42,360 nucleotides of DNA from contig JAAXVL010000021.1 in NCBI GenBank assembly GCA_013335535.1, positions 1 through 42,360 of the forward strand, given 5' to 3'. Shown here one piece after another: positions 26,243-34,115 of the stretch. The notes below the pieces were generated by a model. The model worked only from the letters and a program-made list of their open reading frames with translations, had not been told where the DNA came from and searched no databases. Each line of letters begins with the position of its first letter. Position 1 is the stretch's first letter. Both the position numbers and the translations under genes were made by a program. The stretch is from Azonexaceae bacterium. Lineage in GTDB: Bacteria; Pseudomonadota; Gammaproteobacteria; Burkholderiales; Rhodocyclaceae.

Positions 26243-26271
26243 TGTAAGGATTCCGGAAGAACGCCGACTAA
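26243..26271 (+). promoter_or_regulatory. Possible ECF-sigma promoter of msrPQ
   Basis: TGTAAGG (26243-26249) and CGACTAA (26265-26271), 15 nt apart, resemble the GTAA / CGWCTAA boxes of stress-type ECF sigma factors. They lie 28 nt before the msrP ATG. No sigma-factor gene is in the window. Confidence 0.35.
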
Positions 26272-26298
26272 TGGATATGCCAGCCCTCAGGAACCATC

Positions 26299-27249
26299 AT
26301 GCTGATTCGCCCCCCCCCGGAAATACCAAGTTCCGAAATAACTGACCCGCAGGTCTATGCCGGTCGCCGCGACTTCGTTCGCACGCTGGCCCTGGGCCTT
26401 GGCGCGGCCAGCCTGGGCTTGGCCCATGGTGCAGAAACCCGTAGCGGCAGCAGCCGTTTCGAGGGACTTCTCACGAGCCCGTTCTCGACGCGCGACGACA
26501 AGCTGACGCCTTACCAGTCGATGACGACTTACGGCAACTTCTACGAATTCGGCCCGGACAAGGACAGCCCGGCAAAAAATGCGCACCGCCTGCGTACTCA
26601 GCCATGGATGCTAACCGTCGACGGTGAAGTCAAGACCGCAAAAACCTTCGCTATCGAAGACATCCTCAAGTGGGCGCCACTGGAAGAGCGTATTTACCGG
26701 ATGCGCTGCGTCGAGGGCTGGAGCGCGGTTGTTCCCTGGGCCGGTTTTTCGTTCAGCGAACTGCTCAAACGGGTCGAGCCGACCGGTAACGCCAGGTTCG
26801 TCGAATTCTGGAGCCTGGCCGACCCGGAACAAATGCCCTACGTGCGCATTCCGCTACTCGACTGGCCTTATGTCGAAGCGCTCCGGCTCGATGAAGCACG
26901 ACATCCACTAACGCTTCTGGCGCTTGGCATGTACGGCGAAGTGATGCCGAAACAGAATGGAGCCCCGCTTCGCCTCATCGTGCCTTGGAAATATGGATTC
27001 AAGGGCGCAAAATCCATCGTTCGCATCCGCTTCGTCGAGAAACAGCCACAAACGGCGTGGATGAAAGCCGGTCCGGACGAATACGGCTTCTACTCCAACG
27101 TCAATCCGGATGTCCCTCACCGGCGCTGGAGCCAGGCCAACGAACGCCGCCTTGGCGAATTTCTCAAACGCAAGACACTGCCCTTCAACGGCTACGCCGA
27201 CCAGGTCGCCGGGCTGTATGCCGGCATGGATTTACGAAAGAATTTCTGA
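26299..27249 (+). CDS. msrP: Protein-methionine-sulfoxide reductase, catalytic subunit MsrP
   Basis: MsrP is a periplasmic molybdopterin enzyme that repairs oxidised methionines in envelope proteins. The 316-residue product has a Tat signal (GRRDFVRTLALGLGAASLG, Arg23-Arg24). The sulfite-oxidase fold includes the molybdenum-binding Cys137 in RMRCVEGWSAVVPW and the motif LRLIVPWKYGFKGAKSI. AGGA precedes the ATG. A run of nine C (26310-26318) falls in codons 4-7. msrQ starts 1 nt after the stop. Repair after hypochlorite or chlorite stress is the known role of this pair in related organisms. Confidence 0.96.
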   Translation: MLIRPPPEIPSSEITDPQVYAGRRDFVRTLALGLGAASLGLAHGAETRSGSSRFEGLLTSPFSTRDDKLTPYQSMTTYGNFYEFGPDKDSPAKNAHRLRTQPWMLTVDGEVKTAKTFAIEDILKWAPLEERIYRMRCVEGWSAVVPWAGFSFSELLKRVEPTGNARFVEFWSLADPEQMPYVRIPLLDWPYVEALRLDEARHPLTLLALGMYGEVMPKQNGAPLRLIVPWKYGFKGAKSIVRIRFVEKQPQTAWMKAGPDEYGFYSNVNPDVPHRRWSQANERRLGEFLKRKTLPFNGYADQVAGLYAGMDLRKNF

Positions 27250-27250
27250 C

Positions 27251-27916
27251 ATGAGCTTCAACCCGGACAACCGCCAGCTTGGCAGGATCAAGCTCGCCCT
27301 TTTCGCGCTCTGCCTGCTACCTGCCATGCGCCTGCTGTGGGCTGCCTACACGGGCGATTTCGGCCCCAACCCCGTCGAATTCGTCCAGCGCTGGACGGGC
27401 ACCTGGACCTTCAATCTGCTGCTCATCACCTTGTGTGTAACGCCACTGCGGGCGATGACGCAAATGCACTGGCTGACCCGGCTACGGCGCATGCTGGGGC
27501 TATTCTGTTTTTTCTACGCGACGCTGCACTTCCTGAGTTTCATCGGTTTCGACCATGACTTCGTGATCAACGACATCGCCAAGGATATTTTCAAGCGTCC
27601 CTTCGTAACCGTCGGCTTTACCGCTTTCCTGCTGCTGCTCCCGCTTGCCGCAAGCTCCAACAACTGGGCCATTCGCAAGCTGGGTGGGCGGAAGTGGCAG
27701 GAACTGCACCGCAATATCTATCTGATCAGCATTCTCGCCTGCGTGCATTACTTCTGGCTGGTCAAGGCTACCGCGCTACTCTGGCCACTGGGCTACTCGG
27801 TGGCGGTCGCCATCCTGCTGGGCTGGCGGATTCGTGAGCGCAAGCGCAAGGCGATCCCGGTGCCGCAGAGCGCGGCCGTCAAACCATTGAAATTCTTCAA
27901 ACAGAAGCCGAACTGA
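27251..27916 (+). CDS. msrQ: Haem-binding membrane subunit MsrQ
   Basis: MsrQ is a b-type haem membrane protein that passes electrons from the respiratory chain to MsrP. The 221-residue product has six hydrophobic helices of the ferric-reductase-like family. Histidine-bearing segments FYATLHFLSFIGFDHDF and GRKWQELHRNIYLI, and ACVHYFWLVK, are consistent with haem ligands. The start is the ATG at 27251, directly after the msrP TGA; the longer frame overlaps msrP. A copy of the dispersed repeat lies 15 nt after its stop. Confidence 0.94.
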   Translation: MSFNPDNRQLGRIKLALFALCLLPAMRLLWAAYTGDFGPNPVEFVQRWTGTWTFNLLLITLCVTPLRAMTQMHWLTRLRRMLGLFCFFYATLHFLSFIGFDHDFVINDIAKDIFKRPFVTVGFTAFLLLLPLAASSNNWAIRKLGGRKWQELHRNIYLISILACVHYFWLVKATALLWPLGYSVAVAILLGWRIRERKRKAIPVPQSAAVKPLKFFKQKPN

Positions 27917-27930
27917 CTACGCAGTGCTCT

Positions 27931-27970
27931 TCCACGGTCAACCGGAAAAAACGGCCAAAATCGAAATGCC
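27931..27970 (+). repeat. Dispersed GTCAACCGG repeat between msrQ and bioC
   Basis: TCCACGGTCAACCGGAAAAA followed by ACGGCCAAAATCGAAATGCC is one of the best-preserved copies. It fills almost the whole 56-nt gap between two convergent genes and ends 3 nt before the bioC stop. Confidence 0.85.
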
Positions 27971-27972
27971 GC

Positions 27973-28866
27973 TCAGCCCTTGCGCGGCAGGTCGAAGCGA
28001 ACGATGGCGCGGCCATCGGGTGTTTTCTTGGGCTCAGCCTTCCAGGCATGGCCGTAGATGACCTCGAAGGTCGCCGGTAGGCGGCCATCCTTGCGCATGG
28101 CTTCATAGGCTGCCTTGCCGCTTTCCCACGACTTGCGTCCGGTCATTCCATGGCGGCGGGCTTTCATGGCGCAGGATGAGCCGGCGGCGCGCAGTTCGGC
28201 GAACATGGCATCCAGATCGTCGTAGGTCAGGGTGATGACTTCCATGTCCATGACCGGGTCGGCAAAACCACAGCCGACCAGCATGTCGCCAAGATCATGC
28301 ATGTCGGCAAAGCGCTGGGTGTGGGCGTAGCCGTCGGCGAAAGCCGAGCGCAGTTCCTTGAGCGTATCGGGGCCGAGGGTCGAGAACATGAGCAGGCCGC
28401 CAACTTCAAGCACGCGATGCGCCTCGGCCAACGCTGGAATCGGATCGTCCAGCCAGTGCAACAGCAGGTTGGACCAGACGATTGCGGTCGACCGCGATTT
28501 CAGGGGCAAATTGGCTGCGTCGGCAGCGAGGCGAAGCGGCTCGGCGTTCTTGCCGATGCCGAGCCAGCGTTGCCAGCCGGGACGCGGTGTTCGCCCCGCA
28601 GACAACATGGCTGGCGCCACATCCAGCCCGATCAGCTCAGCCTCGGGATAGCGGGCGGACAGACTGGGAAAGCTCCCGCCACGACTGCAACCGAGGTCGA
28701 GAATCCGCTTCGGCTCGACCTTGACGAAATCGAGCCGCTCCTGCATCCGACGATCGATTTCGCGGGCGAAAAAATCGCCTTCGCCATAAGTTGCGGCGAC
28801 TCGGGAAAAGCGTCGGCCGACTTGTTGCCGGTCGACGAAACCTGAATCTGGGCTGGCTGGACTCAA
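27973..28866 (-). CDS. bioC: Malonyl-[ACP] O-methyltransferase BioC
   Basis: BioC methylates malonyl-ACP to start pimelate synthesis for biotin. The 297-residue product is a class I SAM methyltransferase: [19 protein letters not shown] at the start (BioC type), motif [22 protein letters not shown], and [20 protein letters not shown] with [18 protein letters not shown]. The start is taken as the TTG at 28864-28866, which overlaps the bioB stop (TTGA); no ATG or GTG is near, and the longer frame runs inside bioB. No clear ribosome-binding site is seen, so coupling to bioB is likely. Confidence 0.88.
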   Translation of the reverse strand: MSPASPDSGFVDRQQVGRRFSRVAATYGEGDFFAREIDRRMQERLDFVKVEPKRILDLGCSRGGSFPSLSARYPEAELIGLDVAPAMLSAGRTPRPGWQRWLGIGKNAEPLRLAADAANLPLKSRSTAIVWSNLLLHWLDDPIPALAEAHRVLEVGGLLMFSTLGPDTLKELRSAFADGYAHTQRFADMHDLGDMLVGCGFADPVMDMEVITLTYDDLDAMFAELRAAGSSCAMKARRHGMTGRKSWESGKAAYEAMRKDGRLPATFEVIYGHAWKAEPKKTPDGRAIVRFDLPRKG

Positions 28867-29846
28867 ATCGCCTTGACGCCCAGACGGGCAAACAATGCGT
28901 CGTCGCGCTCGATATCGGGATTGCCGGTAGTCAGCAGGAAATCGCCATAGAACATCGAATTGGCACCAGCCAGGAAGCACAGGGCCTGCAGTTCGTCGCT
29001 CATTTCCTGACGACCGGCCGACAGGCGCACCCAGGAGGTCGGCATCATGATGCGGGCCGCGGCGATGGTGCGCACAAACTCGAACGGGTCGAGGCGATCC
29101 TTGTCGGCCAGCGGCGTGCCGGGAATCGGCACGAGGTTGTTGATCGGCACGGATTCCGGCGCCTTGGGCAGGTTGGCCAGCTGAACAAGCAGACCCGCGC
29201 GATTCTTGCGCGACTCACCCATGCCAATGATGCCGCCGGAACAGACGTTGATGCCGGCATCGCGGACCTGCTCGAGGGTATCGAGGCGGTCGTCCTGGGT
29301 GTGCGTCTTGATGACCTGACCGTAGAACTCCTTGTCGGTATCAAGATTGTGGTTGTAGTAGTCGAGGCCAGCTTCCTTGAGCTTTTCCGCCTGGCCATCC
29401 TTGAGCATGCCAAGGGTCACGCAGGTCTGCATACCGAGCGCCTTCACTTCCCGCACCATGTCGAGCACGCGATCGAGATCGTTGTCCTTCGGCCCCTTCC
29501 AGGCGGCGCCCATGCAGAAGCGCGAGGCGCCCTTGGCCTTGGCGGCCTGGGCGGCGGCGACGACTTCGTTGAGCGGCATCAGGCGTTCGCGTTCGGTATC
29601 GGTGTCGTAGCGGGCCGACTGCGAGCAGTAGCTGCAATCTTCCGAACAGCCGCCGGTCTTGACCGAAAGCAGCGTCGAGCGTTGAATGGCATTCGGATCG
29701 AAATTTTCACGGTGCACGCCCTGGGCGCGCCAGATCAGATCCATCAGCGGCAACTCATAGAGCGCGAGTACTTCAGCAACCGACCAGATGTGGACGGGAG
29801 CGGACTGGGAAACAGACGAAACGGCGGCGACAGAGCTAGCTTGCAT
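28863..29846 (-). CDS. bioB: Biotin synthase BioB
   Basis: This radical-SAM enzyme inserts sulfur into dethiobiotin. The 327-residue product has the cluster motif [16 protein letters not shown] (Cys67, Cys71, Cys74), [26 protein letters not shown] and [17 protein letters not shown]. The C-terminal [16 protein letters not shown] also fits. The start at 29846 (MQASSVAAV) has AAGG before it; the longer frame adds 16 residues without family support. It is followed by bioC, is divergent from comF, and forms a two-gene biotin unit; bioF, bioA and bioD are not in the window. Confidence 0.97.
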   Translation of the reverse strand: MQASSVAAVSSVSQSAPVHIWSVAEVLALYELPLMDLIWRAQGVHRENFDPNAIQRSTLLSVKTGGCSEDCSYCSQSARYDTDTERERLMPLNEVVAAAQAAKAKGASRFCMGAAWKGPKDNDLDRVLDMVREVKALGMQTCVTLGMLKDGQAEKLKEAGLDYYNHNLDTDKEFYGQVIKTHTQDDRLDTLEQVRDAGINVCSGGIIGMGESRKNRAGLLVQLANLPKAPESVPINNLVPIPGTPLADKDRLDPFEFVRTIAAARIMMPTSWVRLSAGRQEMSDELQALCFLAGANSMFYGDFLLTTGNPDIERDDALFARLGVKAI

Positions 29847-29902
29847 GAAAGGCCTTGCGTGAAAAATGCTATAAAAATCAGATACGAAGCGCATCGGTAA
29901 TT

Positions 29903-30646
29903 ATGGATTATCACGGACACTCCGGCTGGCTGTCAATTTTACCCCAGCCCGATGAGCTCAAGCGCCTTGGCCGGAAAATCCTCAACGCCAGCCTGCCGGG
30001 AAGCTGCCTGCTCTGTGGCGCCGACAGCCAGGGAGGCCTGCTCTGCCCGCCATGCACCAACGATCTTCCCGCGCTGCCCAAAGCCTTGTGCCCCATCTGC
30101 GCCGACCCGACAACACACGGTGAGCGCTGCGGCGCCTGCCTGCGCGAGACACCGCACTTCGCACGAACCATCGCCCTTTTTCGCTACGACTTTCCGGTCG
30201 ATCGCATCGTTCATGCACTCAAGTACGGGCACCAACTGGCGGTGGCCGGCTGGGCCGGGCAAAAGCTGGCCGAACTGACCGGAGCTGAGGCCTTCGATTG
30301 CATCGTTCCCCTGCCCTTACATAGCGAACGCCTGCAGGAAAGAGGCTTCAACCAGTCCGCCGAGATCGCCAGGGCATTTCAATTTTGGACAAAAATTCCG
30401 GTTGACCGTGGAAACGTCCTGCGCACGCGGGTAACACCACCTCAAGCCAGCATGCCGCACAAGGAACGCCACAAAAATGTACGGGGTGCCTTCGAATGCC
30501 GGCGCGACCTCACCGGCCAGCGCCTGCTGCTGATCGACGACGTGATGACCACCGGCGCCACGGCCAACGAGTGCGCCCGCGTCCTCAAACTGCATGGCGC
30601 CACCGAGGTCACTGTCGCCGTCATCGCCCGTGCGCTACGGCACTGA
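29903..30646 (+). CDS. ComF family phosphoribosyltransferase-like protein
   Basis: ComF proteins act in natural transformation, linking imported single-stranded DNA to recombination. The 247-residue product has zinc-type cysteine pairs (CLLCGADSQGGLLCPPC and CPICADPTTHGERCGACL) and a PRT domain with the PRPP loop LLLIDDVMTTGATANECA. DCIVPLPLHSERLQERGFNQ also fits the family. The ATG at 29903 is the first start after the bioB-comF spacer. Residues about 158-170 (FQFWTKIPVDRGN) are encoded by an in-frame copy of the dispersed repeat. They replace what is normally a Leu/Arg-rich stretch, without changing the length. Adjacent bioBC is a common arrangement. Confidence 0.88.
   Translation: MDYHGHSGWLSILPQPDELKRLGRKILNASLPGSCLLCGADSQGGLLCPPCTNDLPALPKALCPICADPTTHGERCGACLRETPHFARTIALFRYDFPVDRIVHALKYGHQLAVAGWAGQKLAELTGAEAFDCIVPLPLHSERLQERGFNQSAEIARAFQFWTKIPVDRGNVLRTRVTPPQASMPHKERHKNVRGAFECRRDLTGQRLLLIDDVMTTGATANECARVLKLHGATEVTVAVIARALRH
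30374..30412 (-). repeat. Dispersed GTCAACCGG repeat inside comF
   Basis: On the minus strand it reads TCCACGGTCAACCGGAATTT, then TTGTCCAAAATTGAAATGC, nearly identical to the copy at 27931-27970. It is inverted relative to comF and keeps the frame open. Confidence 0.85.
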
Positions 30647-30690
30647 ATCCATGCTCTAATTCGCCCCCTTCACCGTTCGAAAGCCGTCGC

Positions 30691-31155
30691 GTGTTTGCCG
30701 TCGTTCTCTACCAGCCCGAAATTCCGCCCAACACGGGCAACATCATTCGCCTGTGCGCCAACACCGGGGCCGAACTGCATCTGGTCGAGCCACTCGGCTT
30801 CGACATTACCGACAAGGGTTTGCGCCGGGCCGGCCTGGATTATCACGAATACGCCCGCGTCGTACGCCACGCCGACTGGGATGCATGCAAGGCGGCACTG
30901 GCCGGGCGACGCCTGTTCGCCATGACGACCAAGGGCACGGGCAGTCCCTTCGACGCAGCCTTGCAGGAAAACGATGTGTTTGTCTTTGGTCGCGAAACGA
31001 GCGGCTTGCCGCCAGACGTGCTCGCCGAGTTTCCGCTGGAACGGCGACTCCGCCTGCCGATGCAGGCCGGGCAGCGCAGCCTCAACCTCTCCAACGCCGC
31101 CGCCGTCACGGTTTTCGAAGCCTGGCGCCAGGCCGGCTTCGCAGGGGCCAGTTAG
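30691..31155 (+). CDS. trmL: tRNA (cytidine(34)-2'-O)-methyltransferase TrmL
   Basis: This SPOUT methyltransferase modifies the wobble base of certain leucine tRNAs. The 154-residue product has the knot motifs PEIPPNTGNIIRLCANTG, VFGRETSGLP and QRSLNLSNAAAVTVFE. The length matches the minimal TrmL (about 155). The start is the GTG at 30691; upstream of it the frame overlaps comF and has no family similarity. A weak purine stretch (CGAAAG) precedes it. It lies 44 nt after comF and converges on gpsA with a 4-nt overlap. Confidence 0.92.
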   Translation: MFAVVLYQPEIPPNTGNIIRLCANTGAELHLVEPLGFDITDKGLRRAGLDYHEYARVVRHADWDACKAALAGRRLFAMTTKGTGSPFDAALQENDVFVFGRETSGLPPDVLAEFPLERRLRLPMQAGQRSLNLSNAAAVTVFEAWRQAGFAGAS

Positions 31156-32141
31156 GCCAATTCTTCTTTCGGATCGCGCGCCATGAGCTGCTCGACCGCC
31201 TGCGCGGCATTCAAACGCCCATCCAGCACAGCCGCCACGGCGGCGCTGATCGGCATATCGACGTTGAGTTGGCTCGACAAACGATCAACCTCGCGCGCCG
31301 TATAAACGCCTTCGGCGACATGGCCGAGTTCTTCGAGAATCTGCGGCAAGGATTTATTCTGGGCCAGCGCCAGCCCAACGCGGCGATTGCGCGATAGATC
31401 GCCGGTGCACGTCAGGATCAGGTCACCCATGCCGGCCAGTCCCATGAAGGTCTGGCGGTCAGCTCCCAGCGCCAGACCAAGCCGGGCGATTTCGGCCAGA
31501 CCGCGCGTCATGAGCGCCGCCCGGGAATTCAAGCCGAGGCCGAGGCCATCGCAAACGCCCGTCGCAATGGCCAGCACGTTCTTGACAGCACCGCCGACCT
31601 CGACGCCGACCAGATCGTCGTTGGCGTAGATGCGCAGGCGTGCGGTATGGAGCTGTCGCGCCGCTTCGCGGGCAAAGGCGGGATCGTTAGCCGCCAGCGC
31701 CACAGCCGTCGGCTGCCCGGCCGCGACTTCCTCGGCAAAACTGGGGCCGGATAGCGCACCGCACAAGGCCTGCTGGCCAAGCACTTCAGCAACCACCTGA
31801 TGCGGCAGCTTGCCGCTACCGGCTTCGAATCCCTTGCACACCCAAAGCACCGGCAACGTGCAGCCGATCGACTTTAGGCGTTCGACCGTTGGCCGCAAAC
31901 CGGCAATCGGCGTCGCCACGATGAGTAATTCCGCCCTGGCCACGGCGGCCTCGAAATCCGTCGACACTGCAATCGAATCGGGCAATTTGTAGCCGGGGAA
32001 AAAGCGATGGTTTTCGCGCGTCGCCACCAGATCGGCAGCAACGTCTTCTTCGCGCGACCACAGCGTCAGCTCATGCTTGCCGGCGAAGGCAATCGACAGT
32101 GCCGTGCCCCAGGCACCTGCACCCAACAGCGAAATTTTCAT
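31152..32141 (-). CDS. gpsA: Glycerol-3-phosphate dehydrogenase [NAD(P)+]
   Basis: GpsA makes sn-glycerol 3-phosphate from dihydroxyacetone phosphate for phospholipid synthesis. The 329-residue product starts MKISLLGAGAWGTALSIAFA (dinucleotide-binding GxGxxG) and has LSGPSFAEEVAAGQPTAV, the catalytic GGAVKNVLAIATGVCDGL lysine region, and GMGDLILTCTGDLSRNRR. It is the last gene of the ArsR-rhodanese-grxC-secB-SH3-gpsA run; its ATG overlaps the SH3 gene stop (ATGA). Confidence 0.97.
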   Translation of the reverse strand: MKISLLGAGAWGTALSIAFAGKHELTLWSREEDVAADLVATRENHRFFPGYKLPDSIAVSTDFEAAVARAELLIVATPIAGLRPTVERLKSIGCTLPVLWVCKGFEAGSGKLPHQVVAEVLGQQALCGALSGPSFAEEVAAGQPTAVALAANDPAFAREAARQLHTARLRIYANDDLVGVEVGGAVKNVLAIATGVCDGLGLGLNSRAALMTRGLAEIARLGLALGADRQTFMGLAGMGDLILTCTGDLSRNRRVGLALAQNKSLPQILEELGHVAEGVYTAREVDRLSSQLNVDMPISAAVAAVLDGRLNAAQAVEQLMARDPKEELA

Positions 32142-32578
32142 AGACCCCAGACCTGCGTCGAACGAATATAGCCGGTCGCGCCATCGCGATGGCGCACCTT
32201 GGCCCAGCCCGGCGAAGCGGGTTCGATGAATTCAACAGCCACCCATTTGTCCAGTTCGGCCAGCACCGCCGATTCCGGCTTGTCCGACTGGCGGATTTCC
32301 GCCTTCGGTGCGGTTACGACGAGCGTCCGTTTTTCCACGAGGTTGCGCGACTCCAGCCAGGCCAGCGTTCCTTCGGCATCGCGCACCTTGAACCAGCCCT
32401 CGAGCCTGACAACGACCTCGACCGGCGTCTGCGCCTTGATCAGGTAGAGCTTCTTGCCCTGCAGCGACGGCGCATCGAACAGGATGGCCGCCGGCACACT
32501 GACCGAGCGGTAGTCGATGGCCAGCGCTGCTCCGGCAGCGCTGATCAGCGACAGGGCGACAAGCGCACGACGCCACAT
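32138..32578 (-). CDS. Exported SH3-domain protein
   Basis: The 146-residue product has a signal peptide (residues 1-20, ISAAGAALA) and two SH3b-like repeats: about 25-80 (APSLQGKKLYLIKAQTPVEV, GWFKVRDAEGTLAWLESRNL) and about 90-145 (ELDKWVAVEFIEPASPGWAK, GATGYIRSTQVWGL). Bacterial SH3 domains often bind cell-wall peptides; the ligand here is unknown. The start at 32578 has AAGGTG before it; the longer frame runs through secB and is rejected. It sits between secB and gpsA, a placement common in betaproteobacteria. Confidence 0.85.
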   Translation of the reverse strand: MWRRALVALSLISAAGAALAIDYRSVSVPAAILFDAPSLQGKKLYLIKAQTPVEVVVRLEGWFKVRDAEGTLAWLESRNLVEKRTLVVTAPKAEIRQSDKPESAVLAELDKWVAVEFIEPASPGWAKVRHRDGATGYIRSTQVWGL

Positions 32579-32588
32579 GGCAATCACC

Positions 32589-33053
32589 TTACTGGATCGA
32601 GACTTCAGCCGGTGCCCCGGACTGCTCCTGCTGCTGCAGGCGCTGCATGTACATGCCTTCGAAATTGACCGGCTGCAAAACGATGGGCTGGAAGCCGGCA
32701 CGGCTGACCGCGTCGGACACCGCTTCGCGGGCATACGGGAAGAGGATGTTCGGGCAAGCAACGGCAATGAGCGGCTCGATCTGCTCTTCCGGCACATTCT
32801 GGATGCGGAAGATGCCGGCCTGACCGACTTCAACCAGGAACACGGTCTTGTCGCCCATCTTGGCGGTCACGGTAACGGTCAGCACGACTTCATAGACACC
32901 ATCGCCCACGGTACGACCGCCGGTATTGAGCTGGATCTCGACTTGCGGCTGCTCGCGCTCGAGGAAGATTTCCGGCGCATTCGGCACTTCGATCGACAGA
33001 TCCTTGACGTAGAGTTTTTCAATACCGAAGACGGGCTGAGCGTTTTGTTCCAT
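32589..33053 (-). CDS. secB: Protein-export chaperone SecB
   Basis: SecB is a tetrameric cytoplasmic chaperone that keeps preproteins unfolded and delivers them to SecA. The 154-residue product has QPVFGIEKLYVKDLSIEVPN, VVLTVTVTAKMGDKTVFLVE, QAGIFRIQNVPEEQIEPLI and the core CPNILFPYAREAVSDAVSRA, all standard. The C-terminal tail is Gln-rich. It follows grxC by 30 nt; a grxC-secB-gpsA order is widespread in proteobacteria. Confidence 0.97.
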   Translation of the reverse strand: MEQNAQPVFGIEKLYVKDLSIEVPNAPEIFLEREQPQVEIQLNTGGRTVGDGVYEVVLTVTVTAKMGDKTVFLVEVGQAGIFRIQNVPEEQIEPLIAVACPNILFPYAREAVSDAVSRAGFQPIVLQPVNFEGMYMQRLQQQEQSGAPAEVSIQ

Positions 33054-33083
33054 GATTTTCTTTCAGAAGTTAAATCGGTTTAA

Positions 33084-33344
33084 TCAGCCTTCGAGCAACG
33101 GCTTCAACTGGCCGGATGCATCGAGGGCATAGAGATCGTCACAGCCACCCACATGGGTTTCGCCGATGAAGATTTGCGGCACGGTACGCCGCTGGGTTTT
33201 CTGCATCATTTCATCGCGGCGTTCGGGATCCAGGTCGACACGCACCTCCTCGATCTGCTCCACCCCACGTGCCTTGAGCAATTGTTTGGCGCGTACGCAA
33301 TAAGGACAGACTGCCGTCGTGTACATCAGGACAGGAGCGGTCAT
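33084..33344 (-). CDS. grxC: Glutaredoxin 3
   Basis: This is a dithiol glutaredoxin reduced by glutathione. The 86-residue product has the active site CPYC (Cys13, Cys16), the RRTVPQIFIG cis-Pro segment and HVGGCDDLYALDASGQL, the glutathione-binding site. It overlaps the rhodanese gene stop by 4 nt (ATGA), so the two are translationally coupled. Confidence 0.96.
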   Translation of the reverse strand: MTAPVLMYTTAVCPYCVRAKQLLKARGVEQIEEVRVDLDPERRDEMMQKTQRRTVPQIFIGETHVGGCDDLYALDASGQLKPLLEG

Positions 33345-33769
33345 TTGCTCTTGGCTCCTTTTTTGACGGGATAGCCAGCACCCACCCAGGCATCGACACC
33401 GCCGGTCAGGTTGTAGAGCTTCTCGAAGCCCTGCTTCTTGAGCTCACCACAAGCCTTGTTCGAACGCATGCCGGAGGCACAGCAAACAATGATCGGCTTG
33501 TCCTTGAACTTGTCCAGTTCGCCAATACGCTCGGCCAGCGCGCTGCCGGGAATGTTCTTCGCTTCCGGCAAATGCCCGGCGGCATACTCGGCAGTCTCGC
33601 GGACGTCGAGGATGAACGCATCTTCACGATTGATGAGCTGTGTCGCCTCAGCCGGTCCGACGCTATTGCCCGAGGGGCGCGCCACCATTGGCCAGAGCAG
33701 GGAAAGGCCACTGACAGCGACCAGCGAAACCAGCAAGATATTCTGGTTGATAAATTCCATCGGTATCAC
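33341..33769 (-). CDS. Membrane-anchored rhodanese-like sulfurtransferase
   Basis: Rhodaneses move sulfane sulfur through a persulfide on an active-site cysteine. The 142-residue product has an N-terminal membrane helix (about residues 10-30) and one rhodanese domain (about 38-138) with FILDVRETAEYAAGHLPEAK and the active loop CCASGMRS, with Cys97 as the catalytic residue. It resembles the YibN-type proteins upstream of grxC-secB. The start is the GTG at 33769, directly after the regulator's TAA, with GGAGG 5 nt upstream; an ATG three codons later is possible. Confidence 0.92.
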   Translation of the reverse strand: MIPMEFINQNILLVSLVAVSGLSLLWPMVARPSGNSVGPAEATQLINREDAFILDVRETAEYAAGHLPEAKNIPGSALAERIGELDKFKDKPIIVCCASGMRSNKACGELKKQGFEKLYNLTGGVDAWVGAGYPVKKGAKSK

Positions 33770-34087
33770 TTAAACCTCCGTCCCGCAAAAAACTTCGCGC
33801 ATCATGCTGACCAGCTGCAACGTGCGCTGATCACCAACCCGGTAGTAAACACGATTGGCGTCCTTACGGGTAACCAACACACCTTTTTCGCGCAAAATGG
33901 CCAGATGCTGGGAAATATTGCTTTGAGAGGTCCCTACCGCTTCAACGATTTCCTGCACGCACGCCTCCTGCTCGCCAAGTACACAGAGGATTTTCAGGCG
34001 CAGCGGGTGAGCGATGGATTTCAGCGCACGGGCGGCCAGCTCAATGTGCTCCTGCTTGTCGATCAAACTGAAGGAAGGCGTTTCCAA
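33770..34087 (-). CDS. ArsR/SmtB-family regulator, probable persulfide sensor (SqrR/BigR-like)
   Basis: The 105-residue product is a winged helix-turn-helix repressor: AARALKSIAHPLRLKILCVL, the recognition helix in TSQSNISQHLAILREKGVL, and the wing TRKDANRVYYRV. Two cysteines, Cys35 in LKILC and Cys101 in REVFC, are 66 residues apart. As I recall, this is the spacing of Cys41/Cys107 that form the sulfur bridge in SqrR. The metal-binding ELCVCDL of ArsR/CadC is absent. The TTG at 34085-34087 is preferred as start (GAGG 7 nt upstream); an ATG ten codons earlier has no such site and overlaps a TATAAT. It is directly followed by the rhodanese gene. Confidence 0.82.
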   Translation of the reverse strand: METPSFSLIDKQEHIELAARALKSIAHPLRLKILCVLGEQEACVQEIVEAVGTSQSNISQHLAILREKGVLVTRKDANRVYYRVGDQRTLQLVSMMREVFCGTEV

Positions 34088-34115
34088 GATAAAACCTCGT
34101 TTCGATGAATGGCGC

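Noticed and set aside
26272..26343. Small open frame (about 23 codons) overlapping the msrP start
   Set aside because: No ribosome-binding site, and its composition is dictated by the overlapping msrP frame.
28791..29900. 369-codon frame antisense to bioB
   Set aside because: Shadow of bioB; His/Val/Gly-rich composition typical of antisense frames of GC-rich genes.
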